Assembly (NCBI RefSeq): GCF_963169125.1
Contig: NC_084802.1
Span: 115,324,903 to 115,388,902 of the forward strand
Reading direction: 5' to 3'
From: Humulus lupulus
Taxonomy: Eukaryota; Streptophyta; Magnoliopsida; Rosales; Cannabaceae
Length of the DNA stretch: 64,000 nucleotides
The stretch's first letter is position 1; every line of letters begins with the position of its first letter. Position numbers and translations under genes: made by a program. Shown here piece by piece: positions 33,953 to 44,808 of this stretch. Below the pieces are notes generated by a model, which searched no databases, was not told the DNA's origin, and was given only the letters and a program-made list of their open reading frames with translations.

Positions 33953-34661
33953 GACCACCTTGGTCCGAGGAGAAGCCAAGGAGATTGGTTCAAGGAGGAA
34001 CATGGCATGCTAGAGGAGAGTGCCATGTTAGAGGAGAGAAGTGCATGTCCTACCACCATGCATGTCCTACCACCATGCACGTCCGACCAACACTTGCATG
34101 AGTGGTCAGTAGGAGGTGGATCAACTAGCTAGAGGAGACTAAGTCAAGATTCCCAGAGACAGCTTCAACAACATACGCGGGAATCTCTCATTCTTCCCAC
34201 AAATGGGGGGTTTGTTACATTTCGAATTTTGAATGTTTAAATGTAATAAATATAATAAAATATCCCTATCATAAGGGGATATCAGTTGAGGATCCCAGGC
34301 CTATAAATAGAGAGCTTATGGGATGAGAGAGGGGTCTTCTTCTGCTTCTTCTTTCTAGAGAGAGAAAATTGGGTCTGTCGATTCTAGAGAGAGAAAGTGC
34401 TGAAATTAGAGAGAATTCTTGTATTTTCACAATCTGTACTGAAGAAACTCAGTTGGTTCAGTCCATCTGATCTTGAGTATAGTCTATAAATCACAACCCT
34501 AAGTGGATTAGGCTATTACCGACAATCGGGGCTGAACCACTATAAAAATCTCTTGTGTGTTATTTACTTTTCTTGTTTATACCGTCTGTTGTCATTGACA
34601 TTCTCTTGAAGGTTCGTCGTATTTGACGTTCTCACGTCGTTGGCTAAAAACGCAGTCAACA

Positions 34662-36374
34662 CCTACGCTTCCAACCTTTGACGGGTATGGAGACCCAGTC
34701 TCGCATGTCAATAAGTTTGAAATTCAGATGAACATTCAGAAAGTGTCCGAAGACGCTCGGTGCAGGATCTTCCCTGCAACACTTTCTGAAGCTGCGCAGG
34801 AGTGGTTCTTCAAGTTCCCTCCCGCAAGCATTGTTTCCTGGGAAATGTTCGTACGGGAGTTCTACGGACAGTTCTATGCTGGTCGTGTGCACCCAACCGA
34901 AACAAACCAGCTAATCGAAATTCGCCAGCAGGACGGGGAGTCAGTAAAGGATTACGTCCAGCGCTTTATGCGAGCGGCGGCTGGAGCAAAAACAGTGGGA
35001 GACGAAGGCAAGATGATGGCCATTACTGCAGGGGTTAAACGTTGCTCTCCCCTCTGGAAAAGTCTCTGAAAACAAGGAGTGAGAACTACCCAAGAATTCT
35101 TAGACCGAGCTGACCGCTACATCAATCTCGAAGAAGCCATTGCTGATGATGGAAAACCCTCGAACAAGGGTAAGAAGGCTGTCGAACCTGCCAAAGCCGC
35201 CAATGGTTCCAAACCTAATGGCAACGAGAACAGCAACGGTAATGGCAAGAATGGTGGAAAACAGCCGTATAACGAGCCTTCCACCTCCGACAACAAACGA
35301 GCTAAGGGTAATCGTTATGAGCCTCGGTTCACTAACTACACTGCCCTCGTTGAGTCTCGGGGAGAGGTTTACCAGGCCACAAGCTCCAGTGTGCCTTACA
35401 AGAAACCTGGACCCATTCGAAAGGACATTTCGAAAAGAGACACTACCAAGTTCTGTCGTTACCATAACGACTACGGACATGACACTAATGAATGCAACCA
35501 GTTAAAAGATGAAATTGAGTTCCTTATTAGACAAGGACACTTGAGAAGATACGTACGGGCCTCAGGAAATTCCCAACGAGAAGCTCCAGGTGGCAACGAG
35601 CTGGCGTCCACACGCCAACGCTCACCACCATTACAGCCTGCCCTCGTGGCTGGAACACTCTTAACCATCTGCGGAGACCCGCACCTCGCGGGAAATAGCG
35701 GAAAGGCCAGAGAACGATATGCTCGAACTCTGCGCCACGACCAGGACATCGAGATGATGACTGTGGAGGACCGTGCACCAAAAAAGGCTCGGTCAGAGGA
35801 AGGTGAGATAACCTTCTCTGATGGCGATGCCCAACACGTCTGGTTCCCACATTCCGATCCGCTGGTCGTGGACATCCAGATGGCCAATATGATGGTGAAG
35901 AGGGTACTGGTCGATACAGGGAGTTCAGTGAACATCCTGTATAAGTCAACACTGGAACGCATGAAATTGTCCGTAAAATACTTGGAGCCCTGCAATTAAA
36001 CGATATACGGCTTCTCTGGAGAAGGACTCGCCCTAGCCGGAATGATCAAACTCCCAGTAACAACGGGTACAGCGCCTGCAACAAGGACATTACTCTCCAC
36101 TTTTGTAGTGGTCGATTGTCCTTCGGCGTACAACGCCGTTATTGGAAGGCCCATACTGGTTGATCTATGGGCCGTCATCTCTATGTGGCACCTAGCCATG
36201 AAGTTCCCAACAGACGCGGGGGTAGGATGCGTTTTGGGAAACCAAAGGGAAGCCAGGGAGTGCTACAACGCCTCGATCACAAAGGCGAAAAGTGGAACGT
36301 CGAGGAGCACTGCCCCAGATAGATTGCAGATGGCAGTTGATACGCAAGCCCAATCAGGTGATGAAGTCACCAAA
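34662..36374 (+). pseudogene. T2 gag core, zinc knuckle and protease
   Basis: Gag core: FPATLSEAAQEWFFKFPPASI and VKDYVQRFMRAA. TGA at 35067 interrupts right after the core. Then an Asn/Gly-rich linker, the knuckle CRYHNDYGHDTNEC (C-x2-H-x4-H-x4-C, about 35454-35495), and protease with LVDTGSSVNILYK (about 35905-35945). This is the only DTGSS among the Tat copies here. TAA at 35997 stands for Gln (T1 has CNQTIYDF), and YNAVIGRPIL follows. The same frame runs to the amber codon at 36375. Confidence 0.85.
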
Positions 36375-36377
36375 TAG
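36375..36377 (+). other. T2 conserved amber codon between protease and RT
   Basis: ACC AAA TAG GGT GTT. Same position and flanks as in T1 and T3. RT linker similarity resumes directly after it in the same frame. Confidence 0.65.
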
Positions 36378-39300
36378 GGTGTTGCCCAAAGTGAGGATGG
36401 AGATTTGGATCCTCGCTTTGGGGATTTTGAAGAAAATGTTGGACCCGTCGAGGACCTGGAGGAGGTCCAACTCGACAAAGAAGACCCAACCAGAGTCATA
36501 AAGGTTGGGAAAAACTTAGAGCCTACCACGAAGCACGCACTGGTGGAATTCTTGCGAGAGAACCAGCCATGACCTGAATATAGACAAGACCTTTCCACCA
36601 GTGCAACAAAAAAGGAGGTTGCTCGATAAAGATAGATCACGAGCCTTAAAAGAAGAAATCGAAAGGTTAAAGGAGAACGGATTCATAAGGGTGACTTTTT
36701 ATCTGTCGTGGGTCTCCAATTCGGTGCTGGTCCCCAAGCCTAACGGCAAGTGGCGGACCTGTGTGGATTTTACAAACCTCAATAAAGCCTGCCCAAAGGA
36801 CTGCTTCCCACTCCCAAGGATCGACCAGCTGGTCGATGCTACTGCAGGGCATGAGATCCTCTCATTCATGGATGCATATTCGGGCTATAACCAGATTAGC
36901 ATGCATCCCCCTGATGAGGATCACACCAACTTTCGGACCAATACGGGCTTGTATTGCTACAGAGTAATGCCCTTCGGACTGAAAAACGCAGGTGCGACTT
37001 ACCAACGGCTAGTCAACCACATGTTCAAAGAGAAAATCGGTGTAAACATGGAGGTATATGTGGATGACATGCTGGTAAAGTCTAAGAAAGCAAAAGGGCA
37101 TGTGAGGGATTTACAAGAGTGCTTTAATGTGTTAAACAAGTACCAAATGAAATTAAATCCCCTCAAGTGTTCCTTTGGAGTCGGATCAGGGAAGTTTTTG
37201 GGGTTTATCGTAAATTCAAGAGGAATCGAGGCCAACCCCGACAAGATAAAGGCCCTGATCGACATGAAGTCGCCAGAAAGGATCAAAGATGTACAAAGTT
37301 TAACCGGGAGAATCGCAACCCTAAGTAGATTCATTTCAAAATCAGCAGAAAAGTGCATCCCATTCTTCAATCTACTTAGGGGGAATAAAAATTTTGAGTG
37401 GACAGAAGACTGCGAGCAAGCATTCCAGGCGCTGAAAGCTCATATGGCACAGCCTCCCATCTTATCGAAGCCGATCGAAGGAGAAACTTTGTTTATTTAT
37501 CTGGCGATTACTGAAGTTGCTGCCAGCGCGGTGCTAGTGCGAGAGGAAGAAGGTGTACAAAACTCAGTCTACTATGTCAGCAAGAGACTGATATCCGCCA
37601 ATCGAGAGGTTAGCATATTGCTTGATCCTTGCCTCTAGAAAGCTACGCCCCTACTTCCAAGCCCATCCTATCACGGTTCTAACTGACCAGCCCCTTCAGC
37701 AAGTCCTCCAAAAACCTGAGGCGGCCGGGCGATTGTTAAAGTGGGCAGTCGAGCTAGGACAGTTCGACATAACCTATTCACCGCGAGCAGCAGTAAAGGG
37801 ACAAGTCTTAGCCGATCTTATTGCGGAGTTCACCGAACTCCCAGATAGTGAGAAGTGCGAACTGCCTGAGGCGCCCGTGCCTCAAGACAAAACTCCTTCG
37901 TGGAAGCTATTCACAGATGGTTCATCCAACGAATCTCACGCTGGAGCGGGAGTGATATTGATAACACCGAAAGGGCATCGATTTCACTGCGCCATCAGGT
38001 TCGACTTCACTGCATCAAACAATGAAGCGGAATACGAAGCACTCCTCGCTGGATTGAGAATGGCAAAGGATATGAGCATAAAGACGCTTGATATCTACAG
38101 TGATTCACAGCTGGTGATGAATCAGGTCCTAGGAGAATATCAAGCGCGAGGTTTGAAAATGGTAGCCTACTTAAATAAAACAAAGGACCTGCTAGCCCAG
38201 TTCACGAAGTACACCCTCCAGCAGATCCCGCGAGATCAGAATTCAAACGCGGACGCCTTAGCCAAACTCGCGAGCGCAAAGGATGCTGACACTTTGAACA
38301 TTGTACCAGTTGAAAGACTGAGTAAGCCGAGCATACAAGCAACTGAGTCCAGTATGGAGATTCGAATGGAGGATACATGGATGGTGCCTTACTTGGAGTA
38401 TCTGACAAATGGTGCGCTGCCAACGGATAGGAACAAAGCCAGAACTCTACAAAGACGGGTTGCTAGGTACATACTGGTCGATGGTGTTATGTACCGAAGA
38501 GGATACTCAATGCCACTACTCAGGTGCGTTACACCAGAAAAGGCTAAGGAGCTCATGAAGGAGGTGCATGAAGGCTTCTGCGGGGATCATGTTGGGGGGC
38601 AGAGTTTGGCAAAAAAGATTCTAAGGCAAGGCTACTTCTGGCCAATGATGAACGAGGATTCGATGGAGTATGTACGAAGATGTGATAAATGTCAAAGGTT
38701 CTCCAAGATTCCACGAGCAGCTCCAAACGAACTGAAGCAGATGCAGAGCCCATGGCCTTTTGTAGTATGGGGGATAGATTTGATTGGATCCCTGCCTACA
38801 GGGAAAGGCGGAGTAAAGTACGCAATTGTGGCAGTTGATTACTTCACCAAATGGGTCGAAGCTGAACCACTCGCAACCATCACGACCAAGAAAGTTCTTG
38901 ATTTCGTCATAAAGAACATTTTATGCAGATATGGTTTGCCCAGGAAGATAGTTTCAGACAAGGGGACCCAATTTGACAGCGACTTATTCACCGATTTTTG
39001 CGAGAGGCATGGAGTTATTAAAAGTTTTTCTTCAGTTGCACACCCCCAAGCAAACGGGCAGGTCGAAGCCGTAAACAAGGATCTTAAAGACACCCTGAAG
39101 AAAAGACTTGAAGAAGCTAAAGGAGCGTGGCCAGGACAGCTACCTGAAGTCTTATGGTCGTATAGAACGTCCCACCGAACAGCGATAGGACATACTCCAT
39201 TTTCCTTAGCCTATGGATATGAAGCCATGTTCCCTGTCGAGTTAGATCCCCCCTCACATCGGCGCTTAACTAACGACCAGGATCAGAAAAGCCAGCTAAT

Positions 39301-39613
39301 GATGGAGTCCCTAGACTCAATCGATGAGATACGAGAGAAATCTCAACTTCGAGTTGCTGCATACCAGCAAAAAGTCGCCCGGTACTTTAACTCCAAAGTT
39401 AAAGAAAGAAAATTCAACGTCGGAGATTTGGTGTTACGATGAGTTTTCTTAAATACCCGCGACCCTACTGCTGGAGTGCTCAGACCTAATTGGGAGGGAC
39501 CTTACCAGATTGAAGAAGTCCTTCATCCAGGCATGTACAAACTTGCACGCTTGAACGGAGATCTCGTTCCACGTTACTGGAATGGAGAACACCTGCGCAA
39601 GTATTATCAATGA
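36378..39613 (+). pseudogene. T2 reverse transcriptase, RNase H and integrase
   Basis: The linker DPRFGDFEENVGP is followed by a deletion near 36564 that removes the FAWSPKDM block seen in T1 and shifts frame. RT: VLVPKPNG, FMDAYSGYNQIS, VMPFGLKNAGATYQRL, YVDDMLVKSK near 37060. A small deletion near 37610 shifts frame again before RNase H (KLRPYFQAHPI, LFTDGSSNESHAGAGVIL, SNNEAEYEALLAGL, YSDSQLVMNQVLG). Integrase: H-x-H half in EVHEGFCGDHVGG, CDKCQRF, catalytic Asp in WGIDLIG, Asp in VSDKGTQFD, Glu in GQVEAVNK. TGA at 39440 replaces an Arg of the VLRRVFL motif, and the tail ends HLRKYYQ at 39610. RNase H plus integrase is open for 606 codons. Confidence 0.9.
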
Positions 39614-40316
39614 ACAGTCCTTTTTAAAGAACTGGCTTGTGTTAAAATTTTAATTTTCTTACAAGTTTTGCAAAGAGGGTTAGCCACGTTGTATGGCTAA
39701 CTGCTCGTATATGTAAGATTCTATTTCAGAATCACTCGTAAAGACATGTTTAGTCCATTTTTAATACGAGATTATAAGAGACTGTGCGCAGCCAGTCATT
39801 CTTGCCAACCTTTGTGAATTTACATTTACAAGTATTTGTTCATTACGTGTGTTGTTTTGCTGTATTACAAGTATCATTTTTCCGCACGAACAGGAATGTT
39901 CGAACAGGCCATGGTCAGGGCAAGTGACCAAGGACCTAAAGCTCCTCGATCACTTGGGGGGCATATAAGGCACATCTATAGCAAAGCATACTCGCAAGGT
40001 ATGTAAACACATGAACAAAATGAGTGAAAGCATGCTGTAGTACTTAGAGTATTTTTCAAAATTTATGTTTTGTTAAATCATGCCAAAGTACTATGCTAAG
40101 TTCGGTCATATGGACAAATGTTATAATAAATAAAGATATTATAGCATCAAGATTTAAGCTTTTACACCGCAAGCATCGCTGCTTGGATGTAACTGTTCGA
40201 ATAAAAGAAAAAAAGATTTGCTGTCCGTGCAGCAAAGTTTAAAAAGAAATTATTGTCTTTACATCACGACTCGTAGGCCGTGTGGCCAAAAAGAGAGAAA
40301 AAATAAATGGGAAAGT
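39614..40316. other. T2 spacer between integrase and antisense gene
   Basis: AT-rich, non-coding. Contains the polypurine-like block at 39951-39967. The antisense gene ends at 40317, so pol and the antisense gene are convergent. Confidence 0.6.
39951..39967 (+). promoter_or_regulatory. T2 second polypurine-like tract
   Basis: CACTTGGGGGGCATATA resembles the true polypurine tract before the 3' LTR (AACTTGGGGGGCAAA, 43792-43806). T3 carries the same block in its spacer (minus strand 52265-52249), with about 40 bp of related upstream sequence. Confidence 0.5.
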
Positions 40317-42973
40317 TTAAGAGGCATTTGGGGCTGGAGGGTCCTGGGCAGCATCCTGGTTGGTTGCGTCCTCGGCAACTTCTTCTTCTTCTACACCAAC
40401 GATGCTTGGAGAAGCAGGGATCCTCAGTCTTGCCTCCTCTTCGGCCAGTTGAGAGGTGCAGCGAGCCAACTCAGCAGTCCTGACTTCCTCCAAAAGATAG
40501 CTAAAGTCGGCACCCTGGTTATGTTTCTAGAAGTTGTAGAAACATCGAAGTGTCGTCCTCTTGTACTTTTCAAGATTTTTGGAGTTGTCAAGCTCCAGCT
40601 GCTTCACCTTGCCTTCAAGAGTGACAATAGCCTCGTCCTTGGACTTGAGTGTCTCTCCCAAATGCTTGATCTCGCAAAGATGGGTTTGATTGGACTCTCG
40701 ATACTACTGCCTCAACTTCACCGCGGCATCTTTTGCAGCTTCAGCCTCTGACAGTTTGGTCACCGCAGCATCCCTCTCTCGAGCCAGTGCCTCCAACTCC
40801 TTGGCGTGCCTGGCCTCTGCAACCGAAAACTCCTCAGCTGCCTTCACTTGATGCCTCTCAGTGGCCTTTGCCTTGGCCTGCTCGATGGAAGCCTGGATAC
40901 GAGTGCGAGCAGTAATAGCAGACAGCAAGGCCTGTGAATAAAGGAAAAAGTTAGAACCTGCTGTGAAGAATAAAAGACTAAGGCTTAAAAAGTGAAGAAA
41001 TACTCACACTGGAGATTTCATTCAGGGCCCTGTTCAGAACCTGGTCAGCCCCCATGTTTTCAGCCTCGACCATTGCATCTCTGACACGGTCACCTTTACC
41101 AATGCAGTCAAGGCGATCCCTGGCTGATCGAAGGGCACGACTCATGAGTTTGGACCCGAGAGCTTCTTCACGAGTAATTTCCTCTCTAGTGGGCACAGCC
41201 GGAGGATTTGGTGGGGCAGGAGGAGTCTGCTTCTCAGTAGGAGCTGGTGGATGAGTTTGCCCCGTTGGCCCAGGAGTTTGCCCAGTTGGCGCGTCCTTGG
41301 GAAGGTCTTCTGTTCGACCCTTCTTGGCTGGAGGGCCTCGGCTGGATTCGCCAGTTCTCCTCTTGGATCTCCGCTGGAGTTGGGGAACCTCCTCTTCCTC
41401 CTCGACCTGGTACATGTCAAAGATATTGGGAGTGGCCATATCTGCATGCAAGTAAACACAGGAAACTGATAAGAATAAGAGGCAGATGAAAATATATTAT
41501 ATGCAACAGAAGAAAGGCAACAAAGTGAATACCCGAGCTACAACTACTGGTCGTTACACTATTGACTCTATTAGTCATATACTCATTATCTGGCATGAAG
41601 AAGTCTGGCCCTAAGTTTGGAGCATATGTAAAGTTACCCTCCCCGTCAAACAGATGACAGGGAATTGGCAAACCATTTAAAAGCGAAATAACTTTACCAT
41701 TATCATCAGAGGATTCTCCCAAGTCCACAATAGGCTCTTTGGCCTTTTGTTTCCCCTTGCCTTGGGGAGCAGAAGATCTTTCTGCAGAAGGATTGCCCGT
41801 GGTCTCCCTGATTGTAACCCCCATTGGCCTCCTCCGAGGAGGAGACACAGGAGGTTGCTACTCGAGAACCCCCTCGGCAGTGGCTTCGTCCACCACGGAC
41901 CCTCTAGTTTCATGGCGAGGAGCCAGGAGGCCAGACAGCCTCAAGTTTTCTTCAGTCACCAGGGTCTTGACGCTTTTTGCTGCATCGGACATCCTGGCCA
42001 GAGTATTAGAACTCAACACCATGGTTGGTGTTGGGGTCAGACGTAACCAAGGGCCTGAAAAGCAGATTACAGTTTGAGAAAAACGAAAGGAGACACCTTA
42101 AGTAAAAGTATCGACCAGTCAGAAACGGCGCTTACCTCCTCGTGTGAAGGCCAAGTTGTTGCTGGTTACATCCGGAGTAAAGAAGTACTCCTTATGGTAA
42201 TGACCCACGTTTGATATATGGGTGGTGTCACTCAGGAACGTCCGGTTGGTCTCCTGGTGGCAGAAATGAAAGAAACCCGTCCCGTTGTGTTGCGGGTTAG
42301 ACTTAAGGTCAAAAAGATAGTTGACCTCATGGGGCGAAGGTTCTGGCCATTTCTTAAGTTTATACAGGATATAGAGTGCGGCCAGCATCCTATATCCGTT
42401 TGGAGTTATATGGAAGGGGGCGACACCAAAATAATTAGCCACCCCCACAAAAAAGGGATGAAGAGGGAGATAAGCTCCCGCCTCAATATGATACCGAGAC
42501 CAGGCGCTGTTTGCACCTCCGGGGAGGTTAGCCCTCTGGTCTTCGGTAGGACGTATAATGGAAACCCCTGTGAGAGGGAATTTCCTGAAGCAGTTAGCAA
42601 CCATTCGAAGAGTTACTGAACTGGCTGGGGAATTATACCACTCGACATCAGGCAAGTTCTGATGGCGAGGGCTGGCCCTAATTTGGATATTAAGGTCAGG
42701 AACAAGATTTTCTCGACCACTGGTCGAGGGAGCCCTTGCCTGCGAATCAGGCCGGGCAGGAGAATTTGGGTTGTTTTTAGACTCGAGTCTTTTCTTGCCT
42801 GAAGATTTGGAACGAGCCATTGAAGGAGAAGGATGGGGTCTGGAAGAAGATCGCGAGAAAGGGATCTCGTGGACACGTTCAGCTGGTTGTTCTTCTCCCT
42901 CGAGCAGTTGGGGGAGAAGGTCGTTGTCAATAGGCCTTTCACCTCCCCACAAATCTGGCATTAAAGTCTGCAT
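40317..42973 (-). pseudogene. T2 antisense gene, four exons and three introns
   Basis: Exons on the minus strand: 42973-42136, 42055-41533, 41441-41008, 40931-40317. Introns: 42135-42056 (80 nt, GTAAGC...TTTTCAG), 41532-41442 (91 nt, GTATTC...ATGCAG), 41007-40932 (76 nt, GTGAGT...TTCACAG), in phases 1, 1 and 0. Exon 1 encodes an acidic start (DLWGGERPIDNDLL), a basic Ser-rich stretch and a folded-looking domain (YLPLHPFFVGVANYFGVAPF, PSPHEVNYLFDLKSNP) that resembles PF04195 putative gypsy-type transposon proteins. Exon 2 has ENLRLSGLL, exon 3 a basic KRR stretch (possible nuclear signal), exon 4 a long coiled coil ending PPAPNAS. Defects: one extra base near 42001, TAG after GVLE and in exon 4 (after KLRQ, and for the Trp of YNFWK). 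No function is known to me. Confidence 0.75.
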
Positions 42974-43561
42974 ATAGAAGAATGGGGAGGTGAGGATAGA
43001 AAACTTTTAAAAGCTTTTTAGAATAACGCTGGTCGAGTATAAAAATTAAGTTTTTATACAACAGCATTCTAACAAAAGGCTAAATTTTTCTACACGAAAA
43101 GTTTGAAAAACGGATCAAAGAGTGAAAGTAAAAAGTTTTTCTGAAAATGCTTTTTCAACTCCCCTTAGGGCGGGAAAAATTTATTTTTCAGCTAGCCTAA
43201 AGATCGAATTTTTACTTCGATTTTACGTCCTAAAAAGCATGATCCCGGATTTTAAACTAACTCGTAACCTTATTTTGCCTACAAAATATTCTGTCTACAA
43301 GCATCTCAAACCAGAAGCAGATAAACTCAAACAGTACACAGTCAGAAGCATGCATCACAAAAAATTAGAAGCGTGGGAACTCGAAAACTTACCAAGAAAA
43401 GTGATCGTGAAGATGGAAGAAGGGTCTTCAGAGATCAAGAAGCTCTCGAATGGGGTCCTGAAAGTGCAGACGGAACGGTCTTCAGGAACGTTAAGGGCTC
43501 TGGATTTTAGGTTTTCTTGTGGAGACGATGGCGTGCGTAAAAAGAAAATAAAGGCTTCGAA

Positions 43562-43574
43562 GGTCTTATATAAG
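43562..43574 (-). promoter_or_regulatory. Candidate TATA box of the T2 antisense gene
   Basis: Minus-strand CTTATATAAGACC, about 590 bp upstream of the ATG at 42973. The N1 counterpart is CTATATATATGAGACC. Confidence 0.4.
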
Positions 43575-43791
43575 TTTGTCTCTGATAGTAAAAAGTATAA
43601 TCATTAGTTTCCCTTTTTTCAAAGTATGGGGAAGCGGGATGGCCGTCGAAATATTTTCTGGGGAACCGAAAGGATGTGATTGGACAGAGGTAGGTTGCTT
43701 TTTTCAAGAACACACGAAGGGTTCTGACACGTCAGGCGGGGTTACCAAATAGTCGTTCGTTCAAAAGTTTATTTACTGCTCGTGATAAATA

Positions 43792-43806
43792 AACTTGGGG
43801 GGCAAA
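43792..43806 (+). promoter_or_regulatory. T2 polypurine tract
   Basis: AACTTGGGGGGCAAA directly before the 3' LTR, the expected start of plus-strand cDNA synthesis. Confidence 0.8.
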
Positions 43807-44399
43807 TGTTATCCATAAAATTAGCATTGGTGGCGTGGCAAGTGATCCCTGGACACGTGGCTGACACCTGGAAACGTTCTGCTAGAGGATCGACCAGAGG
43901 ACACATTAGAAGCAGTGCAAGCTGTCTTACCTGCGACTAGTCTGGTCGATAGTTCCGTGTACAAGGGGACATTAATGGGAAGATCTTTATGAATCCCGAA
44001 TTTATCTCGCACAATCTCCTGAGTATCCGATTATTCAGGAAAGAATATCTGTAACAATCTTTTGTAATCCCCCTTGAGCCTATAAATAGCAAGAGATAGC
44101 TCAAGGGAGGGGACTTTTTTTGGCTTTTGGAATTGTGAGAGATTATAGTAATTATCCTAGGAATATTGTATTGTTCTTCAGAAAGTGGTGAAACTCATTG
44201 AACCCTAGTTCTTTGATCACTCTTCTGGTTTTTATATCAATATCATTCTAAGTGGACGTAGGTCATTACCAGATGCTAGGGCCGAACCACTATAAAATAC
44301 TGTGTCTTATTTACTTTTGTCATTACGTTCTTCTCATCTCTTTCATTCATATCAAGCATATTCTGACTCCGTGTCAGTTGGCCAAATTTTGGGTCAACA
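43807..44399 (+). repeat. T2: 3' LTR (593 bp)
   Basis: TGTTATCC...GGGTCAACA, followed by ATACG, the second copy of the target duplication. Confidence 0.93.
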
Positions 44400-44404
44400 A
44401 TACG

Positions 44405-44709
44405 CAATGTCCATGCCTCCTCGAATATGCAAATGGTGACTTTTGGGTTTCCTAAGCATCCATTACACTTTCCCACTTTTTCATCATTGCACATTTTCAA
44501 TGAAAAACGAGGCACCTTTTCACCAATCCACGTGAATGACATCACATCACCTCATAAAATCATGATGAATGTTTTTAAGATGATGTCACTTGCTTGCTTC
44601 TGAGTTGTTACTTTTTTAAGATCACTTCATTTTTTGCATTTGCACGAGTCTTTGTTACTTATCGCATAAGTTCCATATCTGTATGTTCTTGATTTTTTAC
44701 GTAAAAACT
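44405..44709 (-). other. T3 3' non-coding piece
   Basis: Non-coding sequence between T2 and S2. Assigned to T3 because both flanking insertions have clean target duplications. No gene seen. Confidence 0.5.
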
Positions 44710-44774
44710 TGTAACTTTCCAAATTGCTAATAAGGCTTAGTATCTTGATTAGTGTGTCGGGAGGGCATAATTGG

Positions 44775-44808
<34 letters not shown>
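44775..44808 (+). repeat. AT/TG microsatellite
   Basis: Short run of AT followed by about twelve TG units inside S2. Confidence 0.9.

Larger units (their letters stand above)
33419..34661 (+). repeat. S1: solo LTR in T2 gag (1.24 kb)
   Basis: TGTTATACCC...GTCAACA, flanked by CCTAC on both sides (33414-33418 and 34662-34666). TATA box TATAAATAG near 34309. Contains two tandem repeats. Other Tat LTRs here share the TGTTATACCC start and GTCAACA end, so it is Tat-like, but the body is different. The minus-strand frames across the repeats are by-products. Confidence 0.9.
42974..43806. other. T2 region between antisense gene and 3' LTR
   Basis: Upstream side of the antisense gene. Contains the TATA-like box at 43562-43574 (minus strand) and ends with the polypurine tract 43792-43806. 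A plus-strand frame of 161 codons (43122-43607) has no recognisable similarity and I do not call it a gene. Confidence 0.55.
31560..44399 (+). mobile_element. T2: complete Tat-type Ty3/gypsy retrotransposon
   Basis: Both LTRs are present (31560-32153 and 43807-44399) and the element is flanked by ATACG on both sides (31555-31559, 44400-44404). Internal order: primer-binding site, gag, protease, amber codon, RT, RNase H, integrase, spacer with a second polypurine-like tract, antisense gene with three introns, antisense upstream region, polypurine tract. About eleven differences between the LTRs by eye (roughly 2 percent) make it one of the younger layers. Its gag holds solo LTR S1. Confidence 0.93.

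Noticed and set aside
43122..43607. 161-codon plus-strand frame upstream of the T2 3' LTR.
   Set aside because: No recognisable domain and no counterpart in N1. It overlaps the presumed promoter side of the antisense gene.
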